DNA from: Plakobranchus ocellatus
Lineage: Eukaryota; Mollusca; Gastropoda; Plakobranchidae
Length of the DNA stretch: 47,172 nt
Direction of reading: 5' to 3'
Assembly (NCBI GenBank): GCA_019648995.1
Contig: BLXT01004146.1
Location: 233,037 to 280,208 of the forward strand
A program made the translations under genes and the position numbers. Within the stretch, counting starts at the first letter, position 1. Every line of letters begins with the position of its first letter. Positions 10,823 through 46,072 of this stretch are shown in pieces. A model generated the notes under the pieces. That model had not been told where the DNA came from and did not search any database. It worked only from the letters and a program-made list of their open reading frames with translations.

Positions 10823-13800
10823 CTGGGAATAGAGATTGAAAGCAATTTTGAATTTACAAAAAGAGAAAATTTGGAAAATTTACATTCTAAACCCATGTGT
10901 TATAAATAAGAATGCTTCAAGGAGTTGTCTTGATAAATAACATAAATAAGATAAGTTATTGCTAAACATTACTCATTCAAAGAAAAAAGTCAAGCAAAAG
11001 GAAACTGATGAACAAGAAGGTAATCAAGCTATTGCCAAGAGATATTTACAAGTGCTGCAAATGAGAAATAACATAATGAACACCACTGAAATATAACTTC
11101 AATCATGTTATAGACCACTTACTATGTGATAAATGAATTTTTGAGCGTTTGAGGGTGATTTTCTGTGATGATCATGTCATGATCGGTAATGAAATTGAAA
11201 GTTACTTAATTAACCGACACTGAGCAAAATTTAAAAGATGATACTTTCATAATCAATCATTACTTGCTTGTAACAAATGGAAGATTATGATCTATGCAAT
11301 GATAAATTGAAATAAACAATAAGCAAACAAAGAAAAACAGAATTCACTGTGTAAACAGTAGATCTAGATGTTGATAACCACATATTTTTTTTAGTAATCA
11401 CTCAAGAACTAGTTATGATCAGAACAGGACAAGGCAAAATAAAGTGAAGCAAATCTGTTTAGAGCTCAAAAATGATATATTAATTAAAAGTACATTTGCA
11501 ATCTCACCATGCAAAATACCAGCAAATGCCCATCAAAAGTATGTATGACCATAAATCACAAAATAGTCATGTATGATTAGAAATACAAAAAAATTTCTCC
11601 CCAAATTGAAATAATTCAACTATTTTAAATGCGCAAAATGTTTGCTCCTTCAAAATCACCAGTTGTGTACAAATATTTTGCCTTATAAATATTTGATGTC
11701 AGGTGACTGCCGACAATTGCTTATAAATAATATTTGAGCAATAGCCATATCTGAAGAAGCAAAATTCACACTTGGCCTGACTCAACGAGAGAAGGCCCAG
11801 CAATGCCAAAAATAAATTTTAAATCTAAATTGGCAGAGACAAAATATCTTATCACTTAGAGCATGTTTTCCTTAAAGATTAAATTTTGAATTTTGATTAT
11901 AATTCATCCAGGAATGCAAAACATATACAAGACATTCAAAACTGTCAAAAAATTTTATTACAAACAAAGAGGTGGTTCATTTTCTGAAGCGCAACTCAAA
12001 AAATTTGCATTCTATGACACACAATTTGAACTGAAAACTGCATGTGAGCAATTGCCAAAGGATGGACCCCCAAATTGTGTCACGTTTTTTCCTGCATTTT
12101 GAAAAAAAGATTCTCCAGTTACAAAAGCGAAAAGCCGAGTTGAATATCGTGAAGTAATATTCATGCAGACTTGGATAGCAGGAGTAGATCCACATAAAAA
12201 AAAAATGATCTTTGTCTCTTCACTTGATTGTGAATGAGATTAATTTGTTGATGGATGACCACTTTTTTGGCGATTTTGTCATCATAGTTATGTTCGAAAC
12301 TTATTTGGTTAATTTAGACTGCAAGAATGTATCCAAAACTGATTTTTTAAGCATAAAGCAGTCCTTCTTATGCCATCACACTCACTAAATCAAAATTTAT
12401 GTATTGATGAGTTAATTTTTTTCAAATAGGATTTGCAGAAAATGTTTCGCACATATAACTATGATGATAGCCCACGTTTTGGCAAACTCTCATGTCTTTC
12501 TGTTTTACTGAGACAACTTCACAAAATTTGCTTACTTTTCTATGTAGATAAATATGTTATTATTAAAGTGTTTAATAATATAATAAATTTGCATGTTGTT
12601 GTGAATGCCAATACAAACACATCTATTTTCATCCACTGTAAGCATAAGCAGCCTTGTACAATCGTCACTTAATGCATTTCCAAAATTTAGTAGAAGATTG
12701 TATAAAATGCATTTATAGGTACTTTATACATTCAATGCCTAAAACTAAGATATAAAATCTAATTTTTCAATTTTCAGTTTCACTGTCGGTAAAACCAATC
12801 ATTAAATGTGTACAATTGAAATGGCTGAGAGGGGGCTTTGGGGTTTGCTTAATAATTTTAGCTGAGCTTCAGTGTTTTCAAATCCCTAAGCCTCCCTGAG
12901 AATCTTATAAAGGGTTCTTATTTCATTATGTTTAGTTTCGCTTTCCCATGGATGGTAGACAATCAGAGATCAGCATTTAGACTAGCTGGTCACTTTATTT
13001 CACACAGAAGTCAAGATGCCATATTTGGCATTGCTCAGGCCTCCTGTTCTAAGCCTTTGGTCCCTTAAGATATTGACATTCACTTCTGCAGGCATTAACT
13101 TTTACATGCGCTTGGAATGTGATAAATTTTATGTTTGCATTGTTTTTTTTTTTTTCTAGGATGTGCAGAGCTGACTGGCATTGATTGCCTGATGGTTGGC
13201 TGTGTGATCTTGATATTGTAAGTACATTCTGGATACTCAAGTTAAACCCATAGAAGACAAAACCAATATAATTTTATTATTACTACACAATACACAATGA
13301 GTATATTCTTTATATCCAAACGCAAATTATCAAAACTACCAAGTCGGAAGAGGTATTTGGACACTAAATTTATGCCACTAAATAAGGGCTTTAGAATAGA
13401 TTGTCAAGGTCAAGCAGCAAAAGATGGAATTTTAAAGGGAATCTAGACTTACTAGAGTCAGAGATTCAGGCTTCAGCAGAACATATTACTAAATCTAAAT
13501 CTAGTTTTGAGCTGAACGTGAAAAAAAAAATATTACTCAATTACAATCTTACACATCGTGGTGACACCAAAAAACCTTTCCACCAAAAGCAGGCCTATAT
13601 ATACCTGATGATACAGGTAGAAGTCTGTGATGGAATCTAGATCTATTTTACGCCCATATATAAATCTCGATCTGGCCGCAGATATAGATTTCACACTACA
13701 GCTAATCTAGATCTTAGATCTAGCCTTGCCACTGTCAGAACGCGGAAATGAGCAACATGACAAATATCTACCGAACCGAAAGTACGACATACCAAGTCTG

Positions 13801-14161
13801 CGGTACGTCTAGGCCTGATTTTTTTAAAAAAGTAGCTGCCGATGTAGATTATCTCACAACCTTTCCGGATTGACCTGATCTTGGGATTATAATCTTAATA
13901 AAATTGTCATTTAAGACCAATTAATTATAGTAATTAATTCCATTTGCGACCTCAGGCAGCCCTAGATCTAATCTACGTTCCAAAATGAAAAGATCTGGCG
14001 ATTGTGAGAAGTGTTTGTTTGAGCCATTGTCTACATAGACATAATTCTAAGGAAGGTGTTTGGGGCCCCTGTCGGACGAAAAGCGGAATTCGTGGCGGAT
14101 CTCTGGTAGACCTAGGTTTTCCCTATTTTTATTTCAGGAAAATAGTTCACAAACCTTGCTT
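10823..14161. other. Intergenic or 5'UTR-intron DNA
   Basis: AT-rich, no convincing coding exon on either strand. The stretch 13620-14000 is dense in AGATCT / TCTAGA palindromes. A possible plus-strand mini-exon at 13157-13214 was considered and rejected. Confidence 0.5.
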
Positions 14162-14919
14162 TGTGACCTTATACGAAGATGATGAACTCTATCAGGACAA
14201 AATACCTTAGTCAGGCTTATAAAACTTCATTTGAAAATTATAAGGTTATAGTCATGTCACGGATGCCCTAGTGCTATTCAGTTATAGATCTAGCTGAACA
14301 ATGCCTGTGATGATGGATTCTTTTAGGAAAACTGAAGAACATATATTGGTGCAAGCCTTGTCGAAAATTGAACGAGAAGTTTATTAATTTAAATGTAAAA
14401 CAATTTCAGAACAGCAATGTAATTTTCCGTGATTCTTTAGATCTACAAATTTACAAACATTAGCGACCCTTTTTTCTAAACAGTCTCACAACAATCCTGT
14501 CACACCTACCGCCCACAGCGTCTAGAAAATACTAGATATATGTAATGCAGTGACTAATTGATCAAGATTACTCAAACAATCCATGCCAGAAAAAACATAG
14601 AAATACCGTCTTATGTAACCAACGTTAGCTGAAAATATTGCCAATCAAATACTCTCATTCACCCCTCCATAATACGTAAATATCTCGTCTGTAAAATACA
14701 ATCTAACAACTTCCTGAAAATAATGTTTTCGCACCTTTGACAACCTTTTAGAAATACCTAGCATTAAAAAAGGTAATAAAATTTAAAATAGCACTGTTAA
14801 ATTAAAATAGGCCTCAATGGGCCGGCTTAGAACCTAATTTAATTTTACAAGTAAACAAGGCAAGATCAAAGATAACCATTCCCAGGCTAGGTCTAGACTC
14901 AACTCACGATTTCGTCACA
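14162..14919 (-). repeat. Possible LTR of the adjoining retroelement fossil
   Basis: On the minus strand, TGTGACGAAATC starts at 14919 immediately after a purine-rich stretch that ends the pol remains, as an LTR start should. The far edge is unsure: TGTGAC at 14162 (plus strand) would give matching inverted ends and a 758-bp LTR, but I found no second LTR to confirm it. Confidence 0.35.
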
Positions 14920-16700
14920 TCCGCCCCTGCTTGAGAATTTTATGCCACACGAAATTCTCGAAAGTGACAACTGCTTTATAGATATCGTGTTGTTAACATA
15001 CCTTCAAAGATACAGTTATATATAGAAGGTACAGTATCTTTTACCGCCATTCTCTACACAAGCTTGTCACAATCAATCGATACACATGTCATTCTATTCA
15101 AGTTGTATATTTAGAATGCAAACTGAAAAGAAAAATTCATAATGACAATCATCATCAACAAACAATAGAAAAATAATACTCTAGCAAAATGAACCCATTT
15201 CAAGCGAGTGCATCATCATACAAGTGAGATTTAAGTTACACTAGGCTGTGGTAAACATCGTAGGTCATACAATAAAACTGACCTGCATCAACACTCTCAC
15301 TACCCTTAATGTTTTCAACTTTAAAAATAAATGATTGTAAAGCTAATCCTATCTCAGTATCCTGAGGCTTTCAAACATCGCTTCATTCAAGTATTGCAGG
15401 GGCTGTGATCTGTCTGCAAGGTAATCTCTTTACCGTAGAGATACTATAAAAATATTTTAACTCCCGAAACAATAACTAGGGCTTCTCTGCATATTCTCTC
15501 TCTTTATGTGACAACCTTTCATTGGCTTGTGCCATGCGGAATTAAGTGCTCTGACTTCTCTGCTTGAGAGCGGCACTGAGGCCACGATCAGGTGCATCCG
15601 CTCTAGGTACAAATCTAGCATCTATGTAGCGCAGGTGCAGGAAGGATTTAGGTCTCACTGCCATGTTTAATGAGTGATAAACTCTCTCCTGACCATCACT
15701 ACAAGTTACCGGGTGCGGTTGCTATTTACCTGCCAAATCAGATAGAGGTACTGAAATTGCTGCATAGTTCTGAATACATTCTCTGTGGTAACCAACAAAT
15801 TCTAAAAAAAAAAAAAATGCACGCACATCCCCTTCTTGGTCTTGGGTTTTGGCGCAGCCCGAACTTTCTCCAAGTTCTCATCCTGGACGCTGATTGCTCC
15901 CCATTCGAGCCGATGACCAAGGAAGTCGATTGTGTCGTTGGAGTGTGGACCATAAATTGTTTTCGTAGTCCACCATATGGTCCATCCCTCTCACGAGCAT
16001 CTTCATGGCGCGGGTCGAGTGCTGCCGAGATCATTATCCCAAACAACATTCTCAGGAATTCAAATTTATTGTCACAAGGCTGCCTTCGGAATATCTTCTT
16101 GACGGTAGGTATCTGCGAATTACCCATGCCCAGATGTATCTTTGAGAAGTACCTGTCATACTCCATGCCTTGTAACACGTCAGCAGGTGATACCATATGG
16201 TTAGGATCGAACACGGTCAGCTTATTCAATCGTCTGCAGTCAATGCAGATGCGATAAAAGCCGTTTTTTCTGCTTTACCAATTGTGTAAGGAGAAGTCCT
16301 TTTTCTGATGTTTCTCAGATTCTCCATCTCCCTGAACTCGCCGCACAACAACTACCTCATCGCGTAGGGTACTGGATATGGGCGTTGTTGAAGTCGTCAA
16401 AGTGATGCGGTTCCTTCCTATTCGTGTTGATGCGGGAATCATGAGCGCAAACAGTCGTGAAAATGTCGAAGGATTCTTTTACTGCACGAGTAGCTTGTTC
16501 GACTCGTTAGGCAAAAGGACTAGCACCTTGACGCCCACGCAAAATTTCCTTTACCTTCCCGTCCGGTCGCAATGGTGCTTCTATTTTGCCTGGACCTTCT
16601 GCAGTTCCTCAAGAGCGATCTGCAAGATGTCATCGAGCCGTTCCAGTAGGTTAGGGAGTATTTTTAGTTTGTGGTCATATTGTAAAATTGCTCTAGTTAA
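14920..16700 (-). mobile_element. Broken Ty3/gypsy retroelement fossil, possibly Gmr1-like
   Basis: Remains of a pol region on the minus strand. Recognisable parts from right to left are an integrase C-terminal-like segment (about 16690-16450), reverse transcriptase (about 16300-15740, for example RRLNKLTVFDPNHMVSPAD), and an RNase H segment (about 15660-15260). Integrase lying before reverse transcriptase is the order reported for Gmr1-like elements; other Ty3/gypsy elements have it last. The element is clearly broken, with many breaks, has no upstream LTR here, and looks old. Confidence 0.7.
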
Positions 16701-17267
16701 AAAGGAGAAATCAAATCTATTTATAGCCCGCCACCCACACCCTTCCTTCATTCTCCCTTTGCAAAAGGTAAATGAAGGGCGGACAAACTAAATAAATATA
16801 AGGCGTTTAAAAAGTTCTAGGCCGCATGCTATGTTCATCTCCGAACACTAGATTTAAAAATGTTCAGACCTTAGACCTTGAAAAGATTGGAAAAAAGTTA
16901 ATCTTAAGCTTATTTAAGTCGATTTGTTCTATCGTGTGGAAAATCGATGGAATTAGATCTAGAATGGCCCATATAAAGGATTATTTGTGGACCCTTTTAA
17001 AAAAAAAGATTTTTTCCCGAGCTATCGTGCAAATTTCTATTGATAGATTACTTTGGTCCAAATTGTATTCCAGATTTGATTTTATAACATTAATAATACT
17101 CATAATATTCTTTATTCATGCTTGAAAGAGCTTGGATGATGGCCGTTTCATGAGCTGAGCATGCTGTAAATTCTTTAGACCGGACTCATTTATTTATTTA
17201 TATATATTTTTTTTGGATTGGCATAAAATTGCTGCAATCTTTCTCCACAGGGTTTTTTTTTTTTTTT

Positions 17268-17287
17268 NNNNNNNNNNNNNNNNNNNN
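17268..17287. other. Assembly gap, 20 Ns
   Basis: Exactly 20 Ns between T runs of about 15 and 10 bases. The round number suggests a placeholder for a homopolymer or unresolved join; the true length is unknown. Confidence 0.98.
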
Positions 17288-17396
17288 TTTTTTTTTTGTT
17301 AAACGAACAGAGCTGGGATCCTCAAGTTGATTTTGAAAGCACAAAAGCTTTCAAAATAGTTACAGATCAAGAACTAATGCAATCGTTTATAAAAAG

Positions 17397-17400
<4 letters not shown>

Positions 17401-17464
<64 letters not shown>
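17401..17464. repeat. (GA)n microsatellite
   Basis: About 32 uninterrupted GA units. Confidence 0.98.
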
Positions 17465-17468
<4 letters not shown>

Positions 17469-17889
17469 GACACAAACTTTGGTTATAGGATTGAGTTGCG
17501 TTTACATTTTTTTGCCTTCACTTAAGCTATATTTTAAAAACGTAAATAGTGTATTAGTCCCTGTAATTTTCAAAAACTCTATGTTACGATTACCTAGTCT
17601 GCTCTAAAACTAAATTTCTAAAAACTAACCTTGAAGAAAAAAAAATCGAACTCTTAGATCAAAGTGTATCTTAATATTTGATATTTGTTTTCACGCAATT
17701 AGGCAAAACAAACTGGTTGTAGGCAAGAAAATAAAAACTTTTCATACTCTCCTAATTCAGGCTTCGCCTTCTTGGGGACAGAGTGAGGTTGTAAATTATA
17801 GAGAAATTACATTCGGCATCACAGTTGAACAAATAAATGGCTAGGCAAGAGCAGATAGGACACAGATGCCCAGAGGAGATGAGACTTAC

Positions 17890-17986
17890 ATTTGAACAAC
17901 ATTTGGACCAAGCTTGGCCATGTGCTTCTTTATCTCATCTTCTGGAACATTCTCAAGTTCTTTGAATGCAGACACATCTTCTGTTC
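17890..17986 (-). CDS. Orphan coding exon of an unidentified gene
   Basis: A 97-bp minus-strand segment bounded by a good acceptor (TTTTTTCTCTCAG) and a consensus donor (AAT|GTAAGT). One frame is open throughout: TEDVSAFKELENVPEDEIKK, then HMAKLGPNVVQ, with 2 bases of a codon at each end. The charged, helix-like peptide looks like real protein. I do not recognise the family and found no partner exon. It is divergent from ALDH7A1, about 1.6 kb from its start codon, and could belong to a gene sharing that promoter region. Confidence 0.45.
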
Positions 17987-19173
17987 CTGAGAGAAAAAAG
18001 AATACTATTTTCTTCTAAGTGATGTTAAAAAAAACCTCGATTTTTTTGTTGCTTTTTTTAAATTGCAAGACATTGCAGAAAGTCGCAAAACTGCTATTCC
18101 TTGCGGTTCTCGGTAAAAAATACGGCAAGACCGTGATTTTCGGGGGAAGGGCAGAAAAATCATTGAAAATGGTTACCAACGACCAACTGTGCAACTTTGG
18201 CGATTATTGATTGGTTAGTAACGACACATCCTCGACGCACACCTCCGAGCTCTCTCAGTCCCTTACAATATGCCAAATTGAAGCATGTTTATGTTTTTCA
18301 ATAACCTCCCTTTGAATTTGATTTACTTCATTAATTGTGCAAAATAAAATTTCATACGTTCTTGTGAAAATCATATTATCATATTAATACTTTAATTCTT
18401 TTAAAATGTCAAACCAAACATTATAAAACATGGTTAGTAAGCCAACGATTGTGTTAAAAACCGCACAGTAAAAAATTGGGAACCGCAATGAACTGATTAG
18501 TAACCAGACTGTTTCGAATACAAGCTATAATTTTCGAGTAAGTATTCGGATGTTTTGTCTGCTTATTTTTTTCCCCTATATCTTGTTCTTCCTTTAAGAC
18601 ATTTCGTGGATTCTTTCATAACTCTTAACATCCAGAGGCATGAATTAAACTGAATTTCGCTTTTCGCAACCGCGAGATAACGCAATATTTATAAAAAAAA
18701 GAAATAGGAGAAAAGCAATGGCTTGTAAAACATTCAAGTACGGAAATTTGGTCCTATTCTTGAATCACGCACAGGCAAACATAAAGTAAAGCCCTATTTA
18801 TTTTTTTTAATTTGGTATACAGCACTTAAGCTTTCCCTTTCCTCGCCGAAGCTAGATCTGCTTTAGCATATTTGTACATGATCTAACAATCCAATTGGAG
18901 GACACAGAGGATTAGACAAAATGGGTCGACCCAATTAGGGAATTAAAGGCAGTAACTCTCATCAAGCGGCCTCACTTATTGAATTATGTGGAAAATGCAC
19001 AAAACACATGTGGAAGTTCTCCTCGTCTTTTTCAATTTTAATACATTTTTTTCGACGATGGCCAGGGCCTTATGGGGCAAATGCTTAATTAAAACAACTT
19101 AAGAGCTGCTATTCTAACGCTTCCCCCTGTTTTATGATTGCTGAAAATGGAAAGAGAGAAAGATAGAAAGTAT

Positions 19174-19222
<49 letters not shown>

Positions 19223-19568
19223 GCTTATCGGTTTGAATTCTTACTGCATTTAATTACAAAATCTCTGATGTCTGCTCAGATGACGAGCAAGATGTTATAC
19301 GTCCCAAATAGCAAACGCTCTTATTCAAGTTATCTATTACGTAAGCCTATTTATAAAAAAAAAATAAATTTATCATTAATTTCCAGATTGTCGGCGCCAA
19401 GCTAATAACTCATAAGACTGCGGAAGCATAGAGGTATTTGGAACCATATAGTTTGTTTAGGACAGATACTTTTTATAGTTAGACAGTGTGTATTCGATTC
19501 TTCATAGCACTGTGATCATAATAACAACTCACAACCGCACTTCAACTCAGCCCGTGTTCTTCCAGGCC
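17987..19568. other. Upstream region of ALDH7A1
   Basis: Holds the ALDH7A1 promoter and 5'UTR (not delimited) and possibly the 5' end of the divergent gene with the exon at 17890-17986. A (GA)n tract lies at about 19184-19220. TTTTTATAG at about 19470 is a weak TATA-like match roughly 100 bases before the start codon. Near 18900-18920, GACAAAATGGGTCGAC resembles the MITE ends. Confidence 0.5.
19184..19220. repeat. (GA)n microsatellite upstream of ALDH7A1
   Basis: About 18 GA units within a longer purine-rich stretch beginning near 19150. Confidence 0.95.
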
Positions 19569-42014
<22,446 letters not shown>

Positions 42015-43782
42015 TACAGCTATGCTTCTAATAGAAAGTGTACTCACTTCAAATATATTTTTGTGTTTGTTGTAAAGGGAAAAAACTAACCAAAAAAAAA
42101 AAAAGCAAGCAACCAAAAAAAAACCAGCCCAACTTATTGTTAGTATCATTAACTTTTGAAACTCCTTGAAGACGATTCCTGTAAGAAATTCTTTGCTGTA
42201 TGGCACGAAATGTTGTCTTTTGTAATTATTTTTGCTTTCGAATCTCAATACAGAGAGTACTAAAATTGCTCAATCAACTCAGAAAATGATATATGGATAT
42301 TGCTCGGAACAAAGGCCAAGAAAACCTCTGAATAGCGTAAATAAGTTGCACAAAATTTGTCAAGTGGAAAAGAAATGGCAAATGCCAAGAAGAACTTTTT
42401 CCAGACTTTTCAATCTGTTTGTATTTTGTCTATTTAACTTGAATCAGTTTTTCCTGGCTGTATACTAGTGTGGCCAGTTTTACTTTTTGCATTGCGTTTG
42501 TCCGTTTTATTTTTTTAAACCTTGTTTTGACAGTATAAAAAAAAAAAAATCAGATTCTTTTTTAAATACAGATGGACCAAAAAAGTTACCTTTTTTTTTT
42601 CTCCATTCAAGGAATCTATGCTGAGAGCTATTAAATTGTATTGCATTTTATTTTATTGTATCAAGATTTTCATAGCTATGTCAAAAATATGTATTTGCTT
42701 AAGACCATTTTTTTAAAAAAACTCTTCAAATTTTCTTTTGCACAGCAGTATTTATGTGCTTGTGTGCTTTTTTTTTTTTTTTTTATATATATATATAGAA
42801 TATGGTTATAAGAACTATAAAATTTTACAAATTAGAGACATTATTTTACTATATTTAATATTTTGTATGCATTTTTTATTAGAAAAAAACCATGTTACAC
42901 AGAGAAGTATTTGTCACACATTATACATGCTTCGATTTTGGGAGTCAGTTCTTTACATTTTAGAAACAGATATATTGTTGAACTTTTTCTTTCAAAAAGT
43001 TTTTTTTGTTCAAAGGATACTTACCAAATGGTGTCTTATATCATATTCTAATGATATTCTACTTAAAATTTCACCATGGATCATATCATTATGGATACTG
43101 TTGTTTTCGAAACAATGAAATAATCATGTGCAAGGCTTTTATTAATTGTTACTGAGTTTTTGGAGTAATCTTTTGTTTTTGGCACTACCAAATAATCATA
43201 TGTAAGGCATTTACTGATTATAATTCTTTTATGTGATTTGTTGCATTTATGAGATATTTTTTGCCATGGTTTATGTCTTCTGAAAAAATTAAACAACTTA
43301 TATTTTTGACTTGACATGTGCAGAAAAGTTAATCTTTCTGTGAAGCCCTGAAAACATCATTCCAGTTTTAGTCAACGTTGGATTTGATTTATTGCAGTGA
43401 AATCATCATAGCCACCACCAACAAAAACCCAAAACAGCTTTAATCAGGTTTTTATAGGTGTTGTTGCAGGATGTGATAGGCTACCTCGTATAATAATAGG
43501 CTTTCTTATGAAATAGGCCCTCAGTAAAAAAAAAATCATTTTTTTTAAACACCAAGTCGAGATGCAATCCGGTGAAATCAGGCTTTGATGAAACTTGAAA
43601 GTGTTTTTTTTTTTCCAGTATTATCTTCACTTTACTGGTGATTGGTCTCATTTCTGAGTTAACATGTTGGGGTTTGCCACAAATGCCCAGTAGGCCTATA
43701 GGCTTTTTTGCTTGGGTCTTAACAGGCTGTCGCATGAGATATATACAAGGTTCAGTGTTGCCTGGCAAGCTTGCTTTTCTTT

Positions 43783-44130
43783 TTCTTTTGCCTCCTTGAA
43801 GTTCTACTTTTCGCTTGATGATCATTCCAAAAGAGTGCTTATCTTTACACATGGCCATTAACAAGATCCAACTAGCTTCATCTAGATGCAGCTTTTCCGG
43901 TGATGATCATTCTAAAGGAGTGCTTATCTTTGTATGTGGCCATTAATAATATTCGACTATCATTGGTAATTAACAATATCCAACTATCTTTATCTAGTTG
44001 CTGCTTTGCTTTCTTGAAGTTCTAATTTTCCCTCGATGATCATTCTAAGATTTAAGAATGTTTCATTTTGGTATGTAGCAATTAACAATATTTAAGTACC
44101 TTCATTTAGATTGTGCTTGTGCTTTTGGGT
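43783..44130. repeat. Degenerate tandem array with GATGATCATTC core
   Basis: Three copies of GATGATCATTC at 43817, 43902 and 44035, each followed by a stretch like GTGCTTATCTTT...GGCCATTAA and a CATCTAGAT-type end. Units differ in length (85 and 133 bases apart) and are much diverged. Confidence 0.7.
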
Positions 44131-44526
44131 CTCTTTGTGACCACTAATATCCAAGTGACAGCCTATCCTCATCTAGATTGCACTTCTTTATTTTCATTTT
44201 GTAAAGGACTTGTCAGCTGATCTTTCTATCAGTCTACACTTTCAACTGATTATTCTCTATGCTCACATCTCAAATTAATGCTGCTAGGTTTTTTTCCCAT
44301 TGTCATGATGAGATTGAGAAATTTTGCCTCACAACCATGGAGGAGGTTTGATAAGATAGGATATTTTTTATATGTATCAATATTGTTTGAAAGCTTTTTG
44401 ATTTTTTGCTTCTTTATTCATAACAATTTTGACCAAAATCTGATCTTATGGTGAAGGAGCTTATTTACAATAAATTACTTGCAGTTATAAAAGGTCGACC
44501 TTATTTTCCTGAACGCTTTATTTTAT

Positions 44527-44527
<1 letters not shown>

Positions 44528-44606
<79 letters not shown>
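44528..44606. repeat. (GA)n microsatellite
   Basis: About 39 GA units, followed by a short TATGTGTGTGTG tract. Confidence 0.98.
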
Positions 44607-44609
<3 letters not shown>

Positions 44610-45296
44610 ATGTGTGTGTGTTCAGTAACAGTGGCATACTTGTACTCATTCTTAGCTCATAAAATAAGATCTAGAACTAGAAGCACGTGTCCCCTTAAAG
44701 CAAATAGTTTCATTGCGTTGGGAAAATAATGACCTGACCTATTTTCCTGAGTGTTCGGGAAAATGGTCAATTTGTTTTTAAAAAAAGTGGCTTTTTACTT
44801 CCCACAACAAAGCTGTAAAACATGATTAGTATTTGAAGTAGTCCTTTATCATCTATTAAAAGTGGAAAAAAACAACTTTTCAAATCTGGGGTTTTCAACA
44901 GGATTAGTTATTCAATTCATAAAATAATCTTTATAAATTACATGTATGGACAGCCTTCAAGTTAACTGCACACTCAAGTATTGTGACCGATCTCAGGATG
45001 ACCAGATGATCTTTGGCAAAATGATGGAGGAAAAATAATTGAAAGAACTGAATTGTAAGTTAAAAGATGATCACAATATTTTTATTAGCCAATAAAAGGA
45101 ATTGAGATTTAATGGCTTGTTTTTGTCTTGTATTTTTTAAACACATTTCTTAACACAGTTCTTTCAATTCATAACATACATTTATAAAAAATATAATCTT
45201 GTTCCATTTATCTTTTTAAAAGCTGGTTCATTTTAGTTAGTTTTTGAAAATATCGCAGAGAAAAACTCAGTCTTACATTAAAGATTAAAGCAACAT

Positions 45297-46063
45297 GCTT
45301 CCTATGGCCACGGCAAGGGCAGATGTAAGAAACCTGCCGCTGTATGTGTTAGATGTGGCAAGGGTGGTCATGTCGAACGTGACTGTTCGGCTGATGCCCT
45401 TTGCGTAAACTGCAGAGGAAACCATGCAGCCAGCAGCAAGACCTGTCCGAAGTTCTTGGAAGAACAAGCCATTCTTCGCTACAAAGCATTTGGCAAGCCC
45501 GTAAGGCAGTTGTTGAAATCCATAAAACGATTTCAACGCGAACGTTTGCTAGTGCCGTCAAATCTCAGCTTCGAACGAAGCCAGCAGCGCTCCCCAAGGA
45601 TGTCGGCAGAAGTGCCCCTTCTGCCCCGCCCAAGGGGAAAAAAGCCCAGAAGGATTCTCCGGCTCCCAGTCCCCAGGGAGCAGCAGAAGCTGAAGTACCA
45701 GCCAAGCGCAGGGCCGAAAAGTCCAAAAGGCAGGAGGCCCCTAGGGAAACTGTCAATCGTTTTGCGCCTCTAGCGATGGATGCTGAGGATACGATAACCT
45801 CAGTCTGGGGGGATTCCTCCAACCCCAGCTCCCCGAGGGCCTCCGCCTCCCCTATGGAGTGCTCCCTCTCCCCCTCCAAACCCCAATCCCCCTCCAAATC
45901 CCGCCTCCCGCCCCCGGCGGAGAAACCCCAAGGTCCTCCGCCTTCCCCTTCGCCTCCCTACCCCTTTACCCCCGAGGTCCATGTGACGGTGGGGGTGAAG
46001 CCTACTAAAAAGGTAAGAGGCCTGGCAGGCCAGCCAAAGGATGGCCTGCCAAGCAATAAATAG
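45297..46063 (+). pseudogene. LINE ORF1 (gag-like) fragment
   Basis: Begins mid-knuckle (YGHGKGRC), then CVRCGKGGHVERDC (C-x2-C-x4-H-x4-C) and CVNCRGNHAASSKTC, in the 45300 frame. A frameshift between RYKA and ARKAVVE (about 45490) moves it to the 45401 frame, which continues with TFASAVK, a Pro/Ser-rich tail (SPSKPQSPSKSRLPPP) and stop TAG at 46061-46063. The N-terminus is missing because of 5' truncation. Role: nucleic-acid binding protein of the retrotransposition particle. Confidence 0.85.
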
Positions 46064-46072
46064 TCTGTGGTA

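Larger units (their letters stand above)
16701..17889. other. Intergenic stretch with assembly gap and microsatellite
   Basis: Contains the N gap at 17268-17287 and a (GA)n tract at 17401-17464. Open frames here (including one that is mostly Arg-Glu from the GA tract) are low-complexity and not genes. Confidence 0.6.
42015..45289. other. ALDH7A1 3'UTR and downstream DNA
   Basis: AT-rich, no gene recognised. Candidate poly(A) signals are ATTAAA near 42631, AATAAA near 44469 and AATAAA near 45090; which one is used cannot be told. Two diverged copies of an about 75-bp stretch (AAATAATCATRTGYAAGGC) lie at about 43110 and 43190. A degenerate tandem array sits at 43783-44130 and a (GA)n tract at 44528-44606. 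Confidence 0.5.

Noticed and set aside
13157-13214. Plus-strand mini-exon (CAELTGIDCLMVGCVILIL) between a T-rich CTAG and GTAAGT
   Set aside because: Splice borders look good, but it is one short frame without partners or a recognised family; chance match cannot be excluded.
13459-13520. Minus-strand exon between TTTTTTCACGTTCAG and a GTAAGT donor
   Set aside because: All three frames contain stops.
17296-17607. Open frame with long Arg-Glu repeat
   Set aside because: Translation of a (GA)n microsatellite.
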